The notes beneath the pieces were generated by a model that was not told the DNA's origin, ran no database searches, and worked only from the letters and a program-made list of their open reading frames with translations. A stretch of 47,214 nucleotides of DNA, taken from Deltaproteobacteria bacterium. GTDB lineage: Bacteria; Myxococcota_A; Polyangia; Haliangiales; Haliangiaceae. Positions 15,618-25,996 of this stretch are shown piece by piece (position 1 is the first letter of the stretch; each line of letters begins with the position of its first letter). The stretch is from assembly GCA_021413675.1 (NCBI GenBank), contig JAIOQA010000057.1:1-47214 (forward strand). The letters are read 5' to 3'. A program made the translations under genes and the position numbers.

Positions 15618-16877
15618 ATGTCCTCGCGCCTGACCGCCCCGTTCCTGGCCGTCCTCGCCCTGACCGCCGCAGCTGCAGCGTGTGAGGGGCCGCCGAGGTC
15701 GGTGGGCGCCAGCGGTCCCGCGCCGGCGCCCCTGCCGCAGGCCTTGCCCACGCAGGCCGCCGTCGACGACGCCGCGCGTTTGGCGCCATCGCTCCGCGCG
15801 CTCGCGCTCGATCTGCATCATCGGGTCGCGGTGGGCGACGACAACACCGTGGTCTCGCCGGCCAGCGTGGCCATCGCGCTCGGCATGGCGCAACTCGGCG
15901 CGCGCGGCACGACCGCGGACGAGCTCGCCCACGCGCTGCACCTGTCGACCGCGACCGGCGACGGCGCGGCCCTCGCTGGCCTCGCCGCCGTGCTGCAAGG
16001 CAAGGCCGCCTCCTGGGAGCTGGCCTCGGCCAATCGCCTCTGGGCCGCCGAGAGCCTGACGCTGCGTCCCGACTACGTCGAGCGCACTGGCGCCAGCCTC
16101 GCGCGCACGGACTTCGCGGAGCCCGCCGCGGCGGCGCGCATCATCAACGCGTGGATCGCCGCGCAGACCCGCGACCGGATCACCGACCTCATCAGCCCCG
16201 CCGCGCTCTCCGCGTCGACGCGGCTGGTGATCACCAACGCGCTCTACCTCAAGGCCGCCTGGCGATCGCGGTTCTCCGCCGGCGCGACCGAGGGCGCGCC
16301 GTTCACCGCGCTGGATGGCAGCCGCGTGGCGACGCTCCTGATGCACCAGCGGGGAGAGTTCGCGCTCGCCGCGCACGGCGGCGCGCATGCGGTCGCGTTG
16401 CCGTACGCCGGCGGCGCGCTGTCGTTCATCGCGATCCTGCCTGACGCTCCGGCGGACTTTCGCCGCTACGAGCAGGAGCTCGATGGCGCGCGGCTCGGCG
16501 ACCTCCTCGACCACCTGGCGCCTGCGCAGGTGAGCGTGAGCCTGCCGCGCTTCGAGGTGCGCGCGTCCACCCCGCTGCGCGACGCGCTCGAGGCGCTCGG
16601 CGTGAAGGCCGCGTTCAGCGACCACGCCGACTTCAGCGCCATCGCCGCCGAGCCCCTGAGGATCGACGCCGTGATCCACCAGGGCTACGTCCGCGTCGAC
16701 GAGTCAGGCACCGAGGCGGCGGCGGCGACCGCAGCGGTCCTCGTGGTCCGCTCGATCCCGCCACCGAGCTACGACTTTCGCGCCGACCGCCCGTTCCTCT
16801 ACGTGATCCTTCACAACACCACCGGCGCGATCCTGTTCATCGGCCGCATGGTCAAGCCCGCGCCGATCGCCTCCTGA
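15618..16877 (+). CDS. Secreted serpin (lipoprotein-like signal) with an Arg-Ser reactive centre
   Basis: 419 residues. The N-terminus has a hydrophobic core and an AAAAC lipobox (Cys22). The body matches inhibitory serpins: NAWIAAQTRDRITDLI, STRLVITNALYLKAAWRSRF, VSLPRFEVRA, and the end FLYVILHNTTGAILFIGRM. The hinge of the reactive loop begins at Glu362 (ESGTEAAAAT); counting from P17 puts P1 at Arg378 and P1' at Ser379. Small residues at P12-P9 and Thr at P14/P8 are what loop insertion needs, so it should be inhibitory rather than a dead homolog. An Arg P1 predicts trypsin-like targets. It converges on the TMEM175 gene with a 12-base gap. Confidence 0.92.
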   Translation: MSSRLTAPFLAVLALTAAAAACEGPPRSVGASGPAPAPLPQALPTQAAVDDAARLAPSLRALALDLHHRVAVGDDNTVVSPASVAIALGMAQLGARGTTADELAHALHLSTATGDGAALAGLAAVLQGKAASWELASANRLWAAESLTLRPDYVERTGASLARTDFAEPAAAARIINAWIAAQTRDRITDLISPAALSASTRLVITNALYLKAAWRSRFSAGATEGAPFTALDGSRVATLLMHQRGEFALAAHGGAHAVALPYAGGALSFIAILPDAPADFRRYEQELDGARLGDLLDHLAPAQVSVSLPRFEVRASTPLRDALEALGVKAAFSDHADFSAIAAEPLRIDAVIHQGYVRVDESGTEAAAATAAVLVVRSIPPPSYDFRADRPFLYVILHNTTGAILFIGRMVKPAPIAS

Positions 16878-16889
16878 TCCGGCGCGACG

Positions 16890-17474
<585 letters not shown>

Positions 17475-17482
17475 CGGCGCCC

Positions 17483-17488
17483 AGCGTA
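17483..17488 (-). promoter_or_regulatory. -10-like TACGCT with extended TGC before the TMEM175 gene
   Basis: Read on the minus strand, TGC-TACGCT ends eight bases before ATG 17474. Short or absent leader. Confidence 0.4.
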
Positions 17489-17537
17489 GCAACGCCCCGC
17501 GGCGATGACTCGTCGCGGGGCGCGCGTGCGGCGCGAA

Positions 17538-19115
17538 CTAGAAGATCTTGCGCCAGGCGTCGCCGGCGCGCGCGACCAGGCCGCCGCCGTAGAGCGTCTG
17601 GATGAGCCCGCGGACCCGCTCGTACGCGTTCTTCGGCAGCTTGAACGAGGTCACCGCCAGGGGCAGCGAGAACACCTCCTCGGCCGTGCTCTTGGTGCGC
17701 GTGAACTCGCGGATGCCCTCGTCGCCGTGGATGCGGCCGAAGCCCGACTCGCCGACGCCGCCGAACGGCAACGACGTGATGCCGGCGAACGCGACCACCG
17801 AGTTGATCGAGGTCATGCCGGCCTTCACGCGGTTGGCGAGCTCGCGCACCGCGTGCTTGCCCCACACCGACGAGCCCAGGCCGTACTTCGAGTCGTTCGA
17901 GAGGCGCACCGCCTCGTCGACCGAGCTGACCCGCGCGATCGGCACCACCGGCCCGAAGGTCTCTTCCTTCATGACCTTCATGTCCTGGGTGACGTCGACG
18001 AGCACTGTCGGCTGGATGTAGTTGCCGCTGATCGCGTCGGGGCCGCCACACAGCACCTTGGCGCCGCGCGCGACGGCGTCCTGGAGGTGATCCTTGACGA
18101 TCGCGACCTGGGCCAGCGACGTCATCGCGCCGAGGTGACCGTCGTCGCCGCCGACCTTGAGCGCGCGGACCTCGTCGACCACCTTCGCGACGAAGCGATC
18201 GTAGATCGCGTCGACGACATAGATGCGCTCGATCGACACGCACGCCTGCCCGGCGTTGGTGAGCGCGCCGAACACCGCGCCCTCGGCGGCCTTGTCGACG
18301 TCGGCGTCGTCGGCGACGATCATCGCGTCCTTGCCGCCGAGCTCGAGCAGCACCGGGGTCAGCCGCTCGGACGCGGCGGCCATGATGCGCTTGCCGGTCG
18401 CGGTCGAGCCGGTGAACGCGATCTTGTCGACCGTGGACTTCGACAGCGCCGCGCCGGTCGCGCCCGCGCCGGTCACGACCTGCAGCACGTGCGGGGTGGC
18501 GATGGTGCGCGCCGCGATCTCCGCGAGCCGCACGCCGATGAGCGGGGTCAGCTCGCTGGGCTTGAACACGACCGCGTTGCCGGCGGCGAGCGCGTAGGCG
18601 ATCGAGCCCATCGGCGTGAAGATCGGATAGTTCCACGGCCCGATCACCGCGATGACGCCGAGCGGGAAGTAGCCGACCGTGGCCCGGTAGTTGGCCATGA
18701 TCCCCGACGACACCTTCTTGGGCGCCATCGCCTTCTCGGCCCGCTTGATCGCGTGATCGAGGTGCGAGAGCGCCATCAGCACCTCGACCAGCGCCTCGAG
18801 CCGCGGCTTGCCGTTCTCGCGGTGGATGAGCTCGGCGAGATCATCGCAGCTCTCGGCGATCGCGCGCCGGAACTTGCCCAGCTCGGTGCCGCGCTCGGCG
18901 TGCGACAGCGCGCCCCACTCGGTCGAGGCCGCGCGCGCGCGCGCGACCGCCTGATCGACCTCGGCGGCCGACATCACCGGCACGCTGCCGACCAGCTCGC
19001 CGGTCGCGGGGTTCTTGATCTCGAGGGTCGCCGCGCTCGGCGGCGCCGGCGGCGGCGGGATGTTCGATGCGCCGGTGGCGTTTGTCGAACGCGGGGGCTC
19101 GGTCGTGATCGCCAT
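17538..19115 (-). CDS. NAD(P)-dependent aldehyde dehydrogenase
   Basis: 525 residues, a class of ALDH with broad aldehyde substrates. Key residues: Asn162 in GPWNYP, the cofactor loop FTGSTATGK (about 234-242), general base Glu258 in LELGGKD, and nucleophile Cys292 in NAGQACVS. The C-terminal part carries KEETFGPVVPI. The sequence resembles membrane-associated or succinate-semialdehyde-type ALDHs, but the substrate cannot be assigned. The first 28 residues are a Pro/Ala-rich extension. A strong AAGGAG site lies eight bases upstream. The malic enzyme gene ends 44 bases upstream on the same strand, so co-transcription is possible. Confidence 0.93.
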   Translation of the reverse strand: MAITTEPPRSTNATGASNIPPPPAPPSAATLEIKNPATGELVGSVPVMSAAEVDQAVARARAASTEWGALSHAERGTELGKFRRAIAESCDDLAELIHRENGKPRLEALVEVLMALSHLDHAIKRAEKAMAPKKVSSGIMANYRATVGYFPLGVIAVIGPWNYPIFTPMGSIAYALAAGNAVVFKPSELTPLIGVRLAEIAARTIATPHVLQVVTGAGATGAALSKSTVDKIAFTGSTATGKRIMAAASERLTPVLLELGGKDAMIVADDADVDKAAEGAVFGALTNAGQACVSIERIYVVDAIYDRFVAKVVDEVRALKVGGDDGHLGAMTSLAQVAIVKDHLQDAVARGAKVLCGGPDAISGNYIQPTVLVDVTQDMKVMKEETFGPVVPIARVSSVDEAVRLSNDSKYGLGSSVWGKHAVRELANRVKAGMTSINSVVAFAGITSLPFGGVGESGFGRIHGDEGIREFTRTKSTAEEVFSLPLAVTSFKLPKNAYERVRGLIQTLYGGGLVARAGDAWRKIF

Positions 19116-19123
19116 GTCTCGAT

Positions 19124-19129
19124 CTCCTT
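19124..19129 (-). promoter_or_regulatory. Shine-Dalgarno site AAGGAG for the aldehyde dehydrogenase
   Basis: On the minus strand AAGGAG ends eight bases before ATG 19115. It is a canonical site, in contrast with many neighbours that lack one. Confidence 0.7.
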
Positions 19130-19159
19130 CGGGGTGGCGCGCCGATGGTAACCGCAGAA

Positions 19160-21427
<2,268 letters not shown>

Positions 21428-21433
21428 GCGCGG

Positions 21434-21439
21434 ACGGTA
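21434..21439 (-). promoter_or_regulatory. -10-like TACCGT, six bases before the maeB ATG (leaderless candidate)
   Basis: On the minus strand TACCGT ends six bases before ATG 21427, with no Shine-Dalgarno site between. Confidence 0.45.
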
Positions 21440-21559
21440 GACCCCGGACAGATCACGAGCAAGGCGCGGGACCCGAGGACACCGTCGGTGACTGCGGCAC
21501 GCGACCGCAGGCGCGGTGACACACGGCGTCACATCGCGCGAGACGCTCGTCCACACCGC

Positions 21560-22150
21560 ATGAGCGAGGGCCCGTTCCGCGCGCAGGAGCATCGCGAGCC
21601 AGCCGCGTCGGATAGCGAGAATGGCCGCTTCGAGCGCGGCATCGCGCGCTACGAGGTGGGCCCGTACTACGTGGTGGTGTCGAGGCGCCGGTTGCCGCCG
21701 CTCGGCTGGATCCTCGTACCGCTCGGCGTCGTGATCTTCGCCAGCACGAGTGCCTACCTCGACCTCCACGCGCGGCGCACGCTGATCGGGTACGCCGTCG
21801 GGACGGTCGCCGCGCTCGCGTGCGTGAACGTCGGGATGTTCTTCATGCGCCCCTTGCCCCTGCGCCCGCACCGGATCGTGTGCTCGCCGAGCGGCGTGTT
21901 CATCGACAAGCGCTGGTACGACCAGACCGACGTGCGCGGCTTCGACGTCGTCGTCCGCACGCGTCGCTATCGGGTCGACAGGGTGTACACGGTCGGCATC
22001 CGCGTCTTCGCGGGGGGCCGGCCCTGGACGCTCTGGCTGTACCGGACCTATGGGAGACGATGGGCGCGCGCGGAAGTCGTCGTCGCAGCGCTTCGCCATG
22101 CCATCGGCCTGCCCGCGATGTCGACGGCGCCGCAAGACCTGGACACGTGA
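21560..22150 (+). CDS. Two-helix membrane protein of unknown function
   Basis: 196 residues. A 40-residue polar N-terminus leads to two adjacent transmembrane helices (about 61-85, [15 protein letters not shown]; and about 90-112, [20 protein letters not shown]). A 90-residue soluble part of PH-like beta character follows ([30 protein letters not shown] to [31 protein letters not shown]). Two helices plus a compact beta domain ending in a helix recalls bacterial PH-domain membrane proteins, but that is only a structural guess. It diverges from maeB across 132 bases. Confidence 0.6.
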   Translation: MSEGPFRAQEHREPAASDSENGRFERGIARYEVGPYYVVVSRRRLPPLGWILVPLGVVIFASTSAYLDLHARRTLIGYAVGTVAALACVNVGMFFMRPLPLRPHRIVCSPSGVFIDKRWYDQTDVRGFDVVVRTRRYRVDRVYTVGIRVFAGGRPWTLWLYRTYGRRWARAEVVVAALRHAIGLPAMSTAPQDLDT

Positions 22151-22263
22151 GGATCGAGTGTCACGAGGCGCGCGACCCACGTCACCTTCCCACGATGCCC
22201 TGCTCGACGACTGGAACGCGCGCCACGACGCGCTGCACCCCGACGAGCGGGAGCGCCGACCGA

Positions 22264-23196
22264 TCAGTGACCGAACATCGAGCCGGCGCCCATCAGCTTG
22301 CCGAGCGCGACGATCTCGCTCTCGGTGAGCGTCATGCCGAGGCGCAGGATCGCGCCGGTGTGATCGACGACGATCGTCTTGGCGGCGGCGGCGAGGCCCA
22401 TACCGCCGAGCGCCTGGGTGGCCTGCTTGAGCTGGCCGCTGATGAGGTTGGCCGCGGTGGTCGCGTCCTTCTCGGCGGCGGTGACGACCTTGATCTCGAG
22501 GTCGAGGTTGGCCGACAGGGTCGCGCCGAACGACAGGCTCTGCATCGTCACGCCCATGCCCGCGGCCTGGCTGGTGGCCTCGGGCGGCAGCACCGCCGCG
22601 ATCCACACCGCGTGGCGGGTGTCGGTCGCCGCGATCGCGCCGCGCAGCGCGGCGGCCTTCGGCGACTTCGCGGCGTTCTTGCCCTTGCCGCTGGCGAGGT
22701 CGATCGCCTTCTCGATGCCCGCGGTGCGGGCCATGACGATGCGCTTCTGGACCACGGCGAGCGAGAAGTCCTGGTTGCCGCCGGTCCAGTAGGTCACGCC
22801 GTGGAACTTCTTGGCGACGACGGTCTTGTCCTTGCCGATCGCCGTCACGAGCTTGGCCACGCCCGGGCCCTCGGCGACGATGACCATGCGGTCCTCGTCG
22901 AGCTTGCTGAGCGAGCCGACGCCGCCGATGGCGATCGTGTCGAACGCGGTCGCGGGATCGATGCCGAGCGCGGTGAACTGCGCCGACGCGTTGGTGTTGG
23001 CCGCGAGCAGGGCGTCGAGGCCCTTCTTGAACAGCGGCGAGCTGCGCGCGTTGGCGACGTCGGCGACGATCATGATCGACGCGTCCTCGGGCATCAGCTT
23101 GACGAGCGCGGCGCCATTGCCGGCATGGGCGCGCGCGGGCGCGAGGGCGACGAAGCCGACGACGGCAGTGAGCAAGAGACGCGAGACGATCGACAT
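22264..23196 (-). CDS. Secreted protein of unknown function
   Basis: 310 residues. The Sec signal ([25 protein letters not shown]) supports the start at ATG 23196, preceded by GGAG five bases upstream; the longer frame to 23316 is rejected. The mature protein is Ala/Lys-rich with two apparent halves, each with a beta-strand block ([20 protein letters not shown] and [19 protein letters not shown]) as in large substrate- or lipid-binding folds. No Cys, no catalytic motif. It lies back to back with the PrsW gene, sharing a 143-base divergent region. It converges on the 21560 gene across a 113-base gap in which I see only a short open stretch of doubtful coding value. Confidence 0.65.
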   Translation of the reverse strand: MSIVSRLLLTAVVGFVALAPARAHAGNGAALVKLMPEDASIMIVADVANARSSPLFKKGLDALLAANTNASAQFTALGIDPATAFDTIAIGGVGSLSKLDEDRMVIVAEGPGVAKLVTAIGKDKTVVAKKFHGVTYWTGGNQDFSLAVVQKRIVMARTAGIEKAIDLASGKGKNAAKSPKAAALRGAIAATDTRHAVWIAAVLPPEATSQAAGMGVTMQSLSFGATLSANLDLEIKVVTAAEKDATTAANLISGQLKQATQALGGMGLAAAAKTIVVDHTGAILRLGMTLTESEIVALGKLMGAGSMFGH

Positions 23197-23325
23197 GAGT
23201 GCTCCGGGCGAAGGGATTCGCGAGATCATGCCGGGCGCCCCCCAGGGGCGCAACCGGTCCCGGATCGACGGCGAAGCGCGGGCGGGTATTCGATCGGTCC
23301 GCTCCGGACCGCGCAAGTCCGCGGC

Positions 23326-23331
23326 TATACT
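23326..23331 (+). promoter_or_regulatory. -10-like TATACT before the PrsW gene
   Basis: TATACT, close to the TATAAT consensus, ends eight bases before GTG 23340. No -35 box at the usual distance. It supports the GTG start and a very short leader. Confidence 0.45.
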
Positions 23332-23339
23332 CGATCGCA

Positions 23340-24143
23340 GTGGACTTCACCCAGCTCTACGTCGCCGGCGCCGGCGCCCTGCCCGCCCTGGTCGCGATGT
23401 GGATCATCGACCGGCTCGACGCCAAGCGGCCCGAGCCGCGGTCGCTGCGCCGCAAGGTCGCGCTGTTCGGCGGGCTGGCGTGCATCCCGGCGATCATCAT
23501 CGAGCTGGTCCTCGCCGACATCCTCAACCACCAAGGCGCGCCGCAGCTCACCTACCGCGGCGCGGTCCTGCACGCGACCGTGGTCGCGGCCGCGGTCGAG
23601 GAGGCCTGCAAGATCAGCGTGGTCTACTGGCTGGTCTGGAAGCGGCCCGAGTTCGACGAGCGCATGGATGGCATCGTCTACGCCGCGCGCGCCGGCCTCG
23701 GCTTCGCGCTGGTCGAGAACATCCTCTACATGCTGCAGCAGCAGAGCCTCGACGGCGCGATCCAGACCTGGGTGATCCGCGCGGCGCTGACCGTGCCGGG
23801 CCACGCGATGTGGACCGGCGTGATGGGCTACTTCGCGGCGCGCCGGCGCTTCGACCGGCGCGGCCTGGGCATCGTCGGCGGCTACCTGATCGCGGTCGCC
23901 GGCCACGGCCTGTTCGACACCGCGGTGTTCCTCGGCATGCCCCTGCGCATCGAGGGCTTCGAAGCGTACGCCGAGCTGCTCATGCTGGTGCCGGCGCTCA
24001 TCATCGTCGCGTTCTGGCTCGGCATGCGCCGCGCCGCGCGGACCGCGCTCGCGCTCGACGACGCCGACGCCGCGCGCGCGATGGGCATGGCGCAGACCCA
24101 CGCGGACGCGATCGCGGTGGCGCCCGCCCCGCCGCAGGGGTAG
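23340..24143 (+). CDS. PrsW-family intramembrane metalloprotease
   Basis: 267 residues from GTG 23340. The PrsW signature is complete: E87-E88-A-C-K91, FALVE126-N127, a His in TVPGHAMW (155), and AGH189GLFD193. About eight hydrophobic segments span the protein, starting [19 protein letters not shown]. In Bacillus PrsW does site-1 cleavage of an anti-sigma factor; other members are CAAX-protease relatives with unknown substrates. No anti-sigma gene is adjacent; the VDAFPD repeat gene follows directly and could share regulation, since its promoter-like hexamer overlaps this gene's stop codon. Confidence 0.9.
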   Translation: MDFTQLYVAGAGALPALVAMWIIDRLDAKRPEPRSLRRKVALFGGLACIPAIIIELVLADILNHQGAPQLTYRGAVLHATVVAAAVEEACKISVVYWLVWKRPEFDERMDGIVYAARAGLGFALVENILYMLQQQSLDGAIQTWVIRAALTVPGHAMWTGVMGYFAARRRFDRRGLGIVGGYLIAVAGHGLFDTAVFLGMPLRIEGFEAYAELLMLVPALIIVAFWLGMRRAARTALALDDADAARAMGMAQTHADAIAVAPAPPQG

Positions 24144-24146
24144 CGT
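24141..24146 (+). promoter_or_regulatory. -10-like TAGCGT overlapping the prsW stop, six bases before the next ATG
   Basis: The TAG stop of the PrsW gene is the first half of TAGCGT, which ends six bases before ATG 24153. Leaderless geometry again. Confidence 0.4.
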
Positions 24147-24152
24147 CCACGC

Positions 24153-24482
24153 ATGCTCCGCCGCGCCGTGCTCGCGATCGCCCTCCTCGCGCTGGTCGTC
24201 CCCGCGACCGCGCCGGTCAGCGCCGGTGACGGCGACAGCGCGTGCACGAAGAAGGGCCATCGCCTGTACGGCAAGGTCAAGGTCGTCGACGCGTTCCCCG
24301 ATCTCACGGTCAAGGTCGTCGACGCGTTCCCCGACCTCAAGGTGAAGATCGTCGACGCGTTCCCCGACTCCTGCGGCCGCTGGCAGTTCGTCGACGCGTT
24401 CCCCGACTTCACGATCAAGTACGTCGACGCGTTCCCCGATCTCACGATCAAGCACGTCGACGCGTTCCCCGGCCTGCCCTGA
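24153..24482 (+). CDS. Small secreted protein made of six VDAFPD repeats
   Basis: 109 residues. A signal peptide (LRRAVLAIALLALVVPATAPVSA) leads to a short GDGDSACTKKGHRLYGK with one Cys. The rest is six copies of VDAFP(D/G), alternating with a beta-like [KTF][VI]K[VIY] strand. Repeat spacing is 11 residues except one 13-residue step holding a second Cys (PDSCGRWQFVDAFPD), so the two Cys could form a disulfide clamp. The pattern KLYGK-V-VVD-FPD...C..WQ.VD.FPDF recalls uncharacterised small secreted proteins I have seen in other phyla; no function is known to me. A regular beta-solenoid or beta-sandwich is the natural guess. Confidence 0.85.
   Translation: MLRRAVLAIALLALVVPATAPVSAGDGDSACTKKGHRLYGKVKVVDAFPDLTVKVVDAFPDLKVKIVDAFPDSCGRWQFVDAFPDFTIKYVDAFPDLTIKHVDAFPGLP
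24285..24470 (+). repeat. Six in-frame copies of a 15-base core, period 33 bases
   Basis: The core GTCGACGCGTTCCCC starts at 24285, 24318, 24351, 24390, 24423 and 24456; spacings are 33, 33, 39, 33, 33. All copies of the core are identical at the DNA level although synonymous changes were possible, which suggests recent duplication, gene conversion or strong selection. Confidence 0.9.
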
Positions 24483-24491
24483 TCCGCCGCG

Positions 24492-25400
24492 CTACTTCGC
24501 GTACTTCACGTTGAGATCGACGTAGAGCGAATCGCGCACGGTCGGGTAGATGCCGCCGGTCAAGAGGCTCGCGAAGCCGGCGCCGGCGTGGGTGACGATC
24601 GGGCCGATCTTGATCGTGAGCGAGCCGCCGAGCGCGACGCGGCCGCCGTTCTTGCCGCGCAGCGAGATGTCGTCGCCGGTGAACACGCCGGCGTCGGCGC
24701 TGACCTGCACGACCGAGCCGAGCCGCACGTCGAGCGAGGTCGGGACCTGGATCGCGGTCAGCGACTCCACCGACCCGCGCTGGTACGCGAACGACGGCGT
24801 CAGCGAGAAGTCGACCAGCGTCGACAGCTTGATCTTGGTGATGAGCCCGCCGACCACGCCCGGGTGGAAGCTGCCGACGAACAGCGGGTAGTCCTTGTCG
24901 CTGAGCAGGAGCGCGCCCTCGCGCATGTACGCCAGCGACAGCGCGAGCCCGAGCTCGGTGTCGTACTTGAGCCCGGGCATCCGCGGCAGCTTCGGCAGCC
25001 TGGCCTCGAGGTGCAGGTTCACGCCGCCCATCAGGCGCGGGTCGGTGCCGTTCATCAGCATGCTCGGCTTGTGGACCGCCAGCGGCGCGAGCGCATCGAC
25101 GGTCACGGTCGGCAGCAGGTAGTAGCGCGCCTTGAGATCGGCGGCGATCCAGTTGTAGGTCGCGAACTGGCCCATCTCGTCGGGGCCGCTGGGGAAGCGG
25201 ACCTGGCCGCCGGCGTCGAAGTCGCCGGCCTTGGGCTGCTTCGGCTGCTTGTCCTGGTCGGCGGGCATCGCGCCGCCATCGGGCATCGCGGGCGGTGTGA
25301 GCATCGCCGGCGCCGCGGGGCTCGCCGGCTGCGCCAGCGCCGTCGTCGTTCCGACCATCCAGATCACTGCCGCAATCGCTGCTCGACCGATCGTGCTCAT
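24492..25400 (-). CDS. Predicted outer-membrane beta-barrel protein
   Basis: 302 residues. The signal (STIGRAAIAAVIWMVGTTTALAQ) supports the Met at 25400, which has GGGAGGG just upstream; the Met five codons earlier would place that site inside the gene. After a Pro/Ala/Met-rich linker (about 25-60) the chain alternates polar and hydrophobic residues, as in beta-barrels, and ends in SLYVDLNVKYAK. Strand-like blocks such as NLHLEARLPKL and VALGGSLTIKIGPIV recur every 20-25 residues. No porin or transporter family is recognised. It converges tail-to-tail with the VDAFPD gene (9-base gap). Confidence 0.7.
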   Translation of the reverse strand: MSTIGRAAIAAVIWMVGTTTALAQPASPAAPAMLTPPAMPDGGAMPADQDKQPKQPKAGDFDAGGQVRFPSGPDEMGQFATYNWIAADLKARYYLLPTVTVDALAPLAVHKPSMLMNGTDPRLMGGVNLHLEARLPKLPRMPGLKYDTELGLALSLAYMREGALLLSDKDYPLFVGSFHPGVVGGLITKIKLSTLVDFSLTPSFAYQRGSVESLTAIQVPTSLDVRLGSVVQVSADAGVFTGDDISLRGKNGGRVALGGSLTIKIGPIVTHAGAGFASLLTGGIYPTVRDSLYVDLNVKYAK

Positions 25401-25505
25401 CGACCCTCCCGACATTCAGTTCACCTCACCGTAAGCCGTCGATCCGCTCCGGGTGATCGCCCTACCTCGGGCCTCACCGATGCGGTCGCGTGCTACGCCA
25501 TCGGC

Positions 25506-25892
25506 GTGCGCACCCTCATCTCCTCCGGATCTTCCTTCGAGCGCGACTGGGGTTATTCGCGGGCCGTCGTCGATGGCGACGAGGTGTTCGTCTCCGGCAC
25601 CACCGGGTTCGACTACGCCGCGATGACCATCGCCAGTGACCCGGCGGTCCAGACCCGCCAGGCCTTCGCCAACATCGAGGCCGCGCTCGCCCAGGCCGGC
25701 GCGTCGCTCGCCGACGTCGTGCGCGTCCGCTACTACGTGCCCGACGCCGCCGACTGGCCCGCGATCGCCGCGGTGTGCGGCGAGCGCCTCGGCGACATCC
25801 GCCCGGCGGCGACCGCGATCGTCTGCGGCCTGGTCGACGCGCGCATGCGCATCGAGATCGAGGTCACGGCGCGCCGGCGCGCACCGCGATAG
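25506..25892 (+). CDS. RidA-family (YjgF/UK114) protein
   Basis: 128 residues from GTG 25506. Family marks: the N-terminal SSFERDWGYSRAVVDGDEVFVSGTTG, the middle QTRQAFANIEAALAQAGASLADVVRVRYYV, and the end RPAATAIVCGLVDARMRIEIEVTARR, where the first Arg is in the position of the catalytic Arg of RidA deaminases. RidA hydrolyses reactive enamine/imine intermediates made by PLP enzymes. Because the active-site Arg region is kept, deaminase activity is plausible, though several subfamilies lack it. TGC-TACGCC lies six bases before the GTG. Confidence 0.88.
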   Translation: MRTLISSGSSFERDWGYSRAVVDGDEVFVSGTTGFDYAAMTIASDPAVQTRQAFANIEAALAQAGASLADVVRVRYYVPDAADWPAIAAVCGERLGDIRPAATAIVCGLVDARMRIEIEVTARRRAPR

Positions 25893-25984
25893 CCGGCACA
25901 CCGCCACGGCTCGCCCGACGCCAACGTCACCGGAATGTCACGCGATTGGTGCGCCAACGACGTGAGTGCGCGCCTCTCCGACCT

Positions 25985-25990
25985 TACGCT
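25985..25990 (+). promoter_or_regulatory. -10-like TACGCT, six bases before the VWA operon ATG (leaderless candidate)
   Basis: TACGCT ends six bases before ATG 25997 and no Shine-Dalgarno site is present. It would start transcription of the three-gene operon directly at the start codon. Confidence 0.45.
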
Positions 25991-25996
25991 GGGATC

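Noticed and set aside
17505..19151. 548-codon plus-strand frame opposite the aldehyde dehydrogenase
   Set aside because: Its translation is Arg/Asp/His/Val-rich with no motifs, as expected for the mirror of a high-GC3 gene; the ALDH on the other strand has all catalytic residues.
22151..22263. Short plus-strand stretch reading [20 protein letters not shown] in the gap between convergent genes
   Set aside because: Looks protein-like but has no start signal, runs into the opposing gene and is too short to separate from chance at this GC content.
21428..23350. Open minus-strand frame continuing about 1.9 kb upstream of maeB (one frame of 1396 codons)
   Set aside because: It is the antisense or out-of-frame shadow of GC-rich genes at 21560-22150 and 22264-23196; the malic enzyme family N-terminus begins at 21427 and the upstream translation is Arg/Ala/Pro-rich nonsense.
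24285..24470. Regularly spaced direct repeats considered as a CRISPR array
   Set aside because: The 15-base core with 33-base period is in frame inside a gene and encodes VDAFP repeats; intervening sequences are also similar, not unique spacers.
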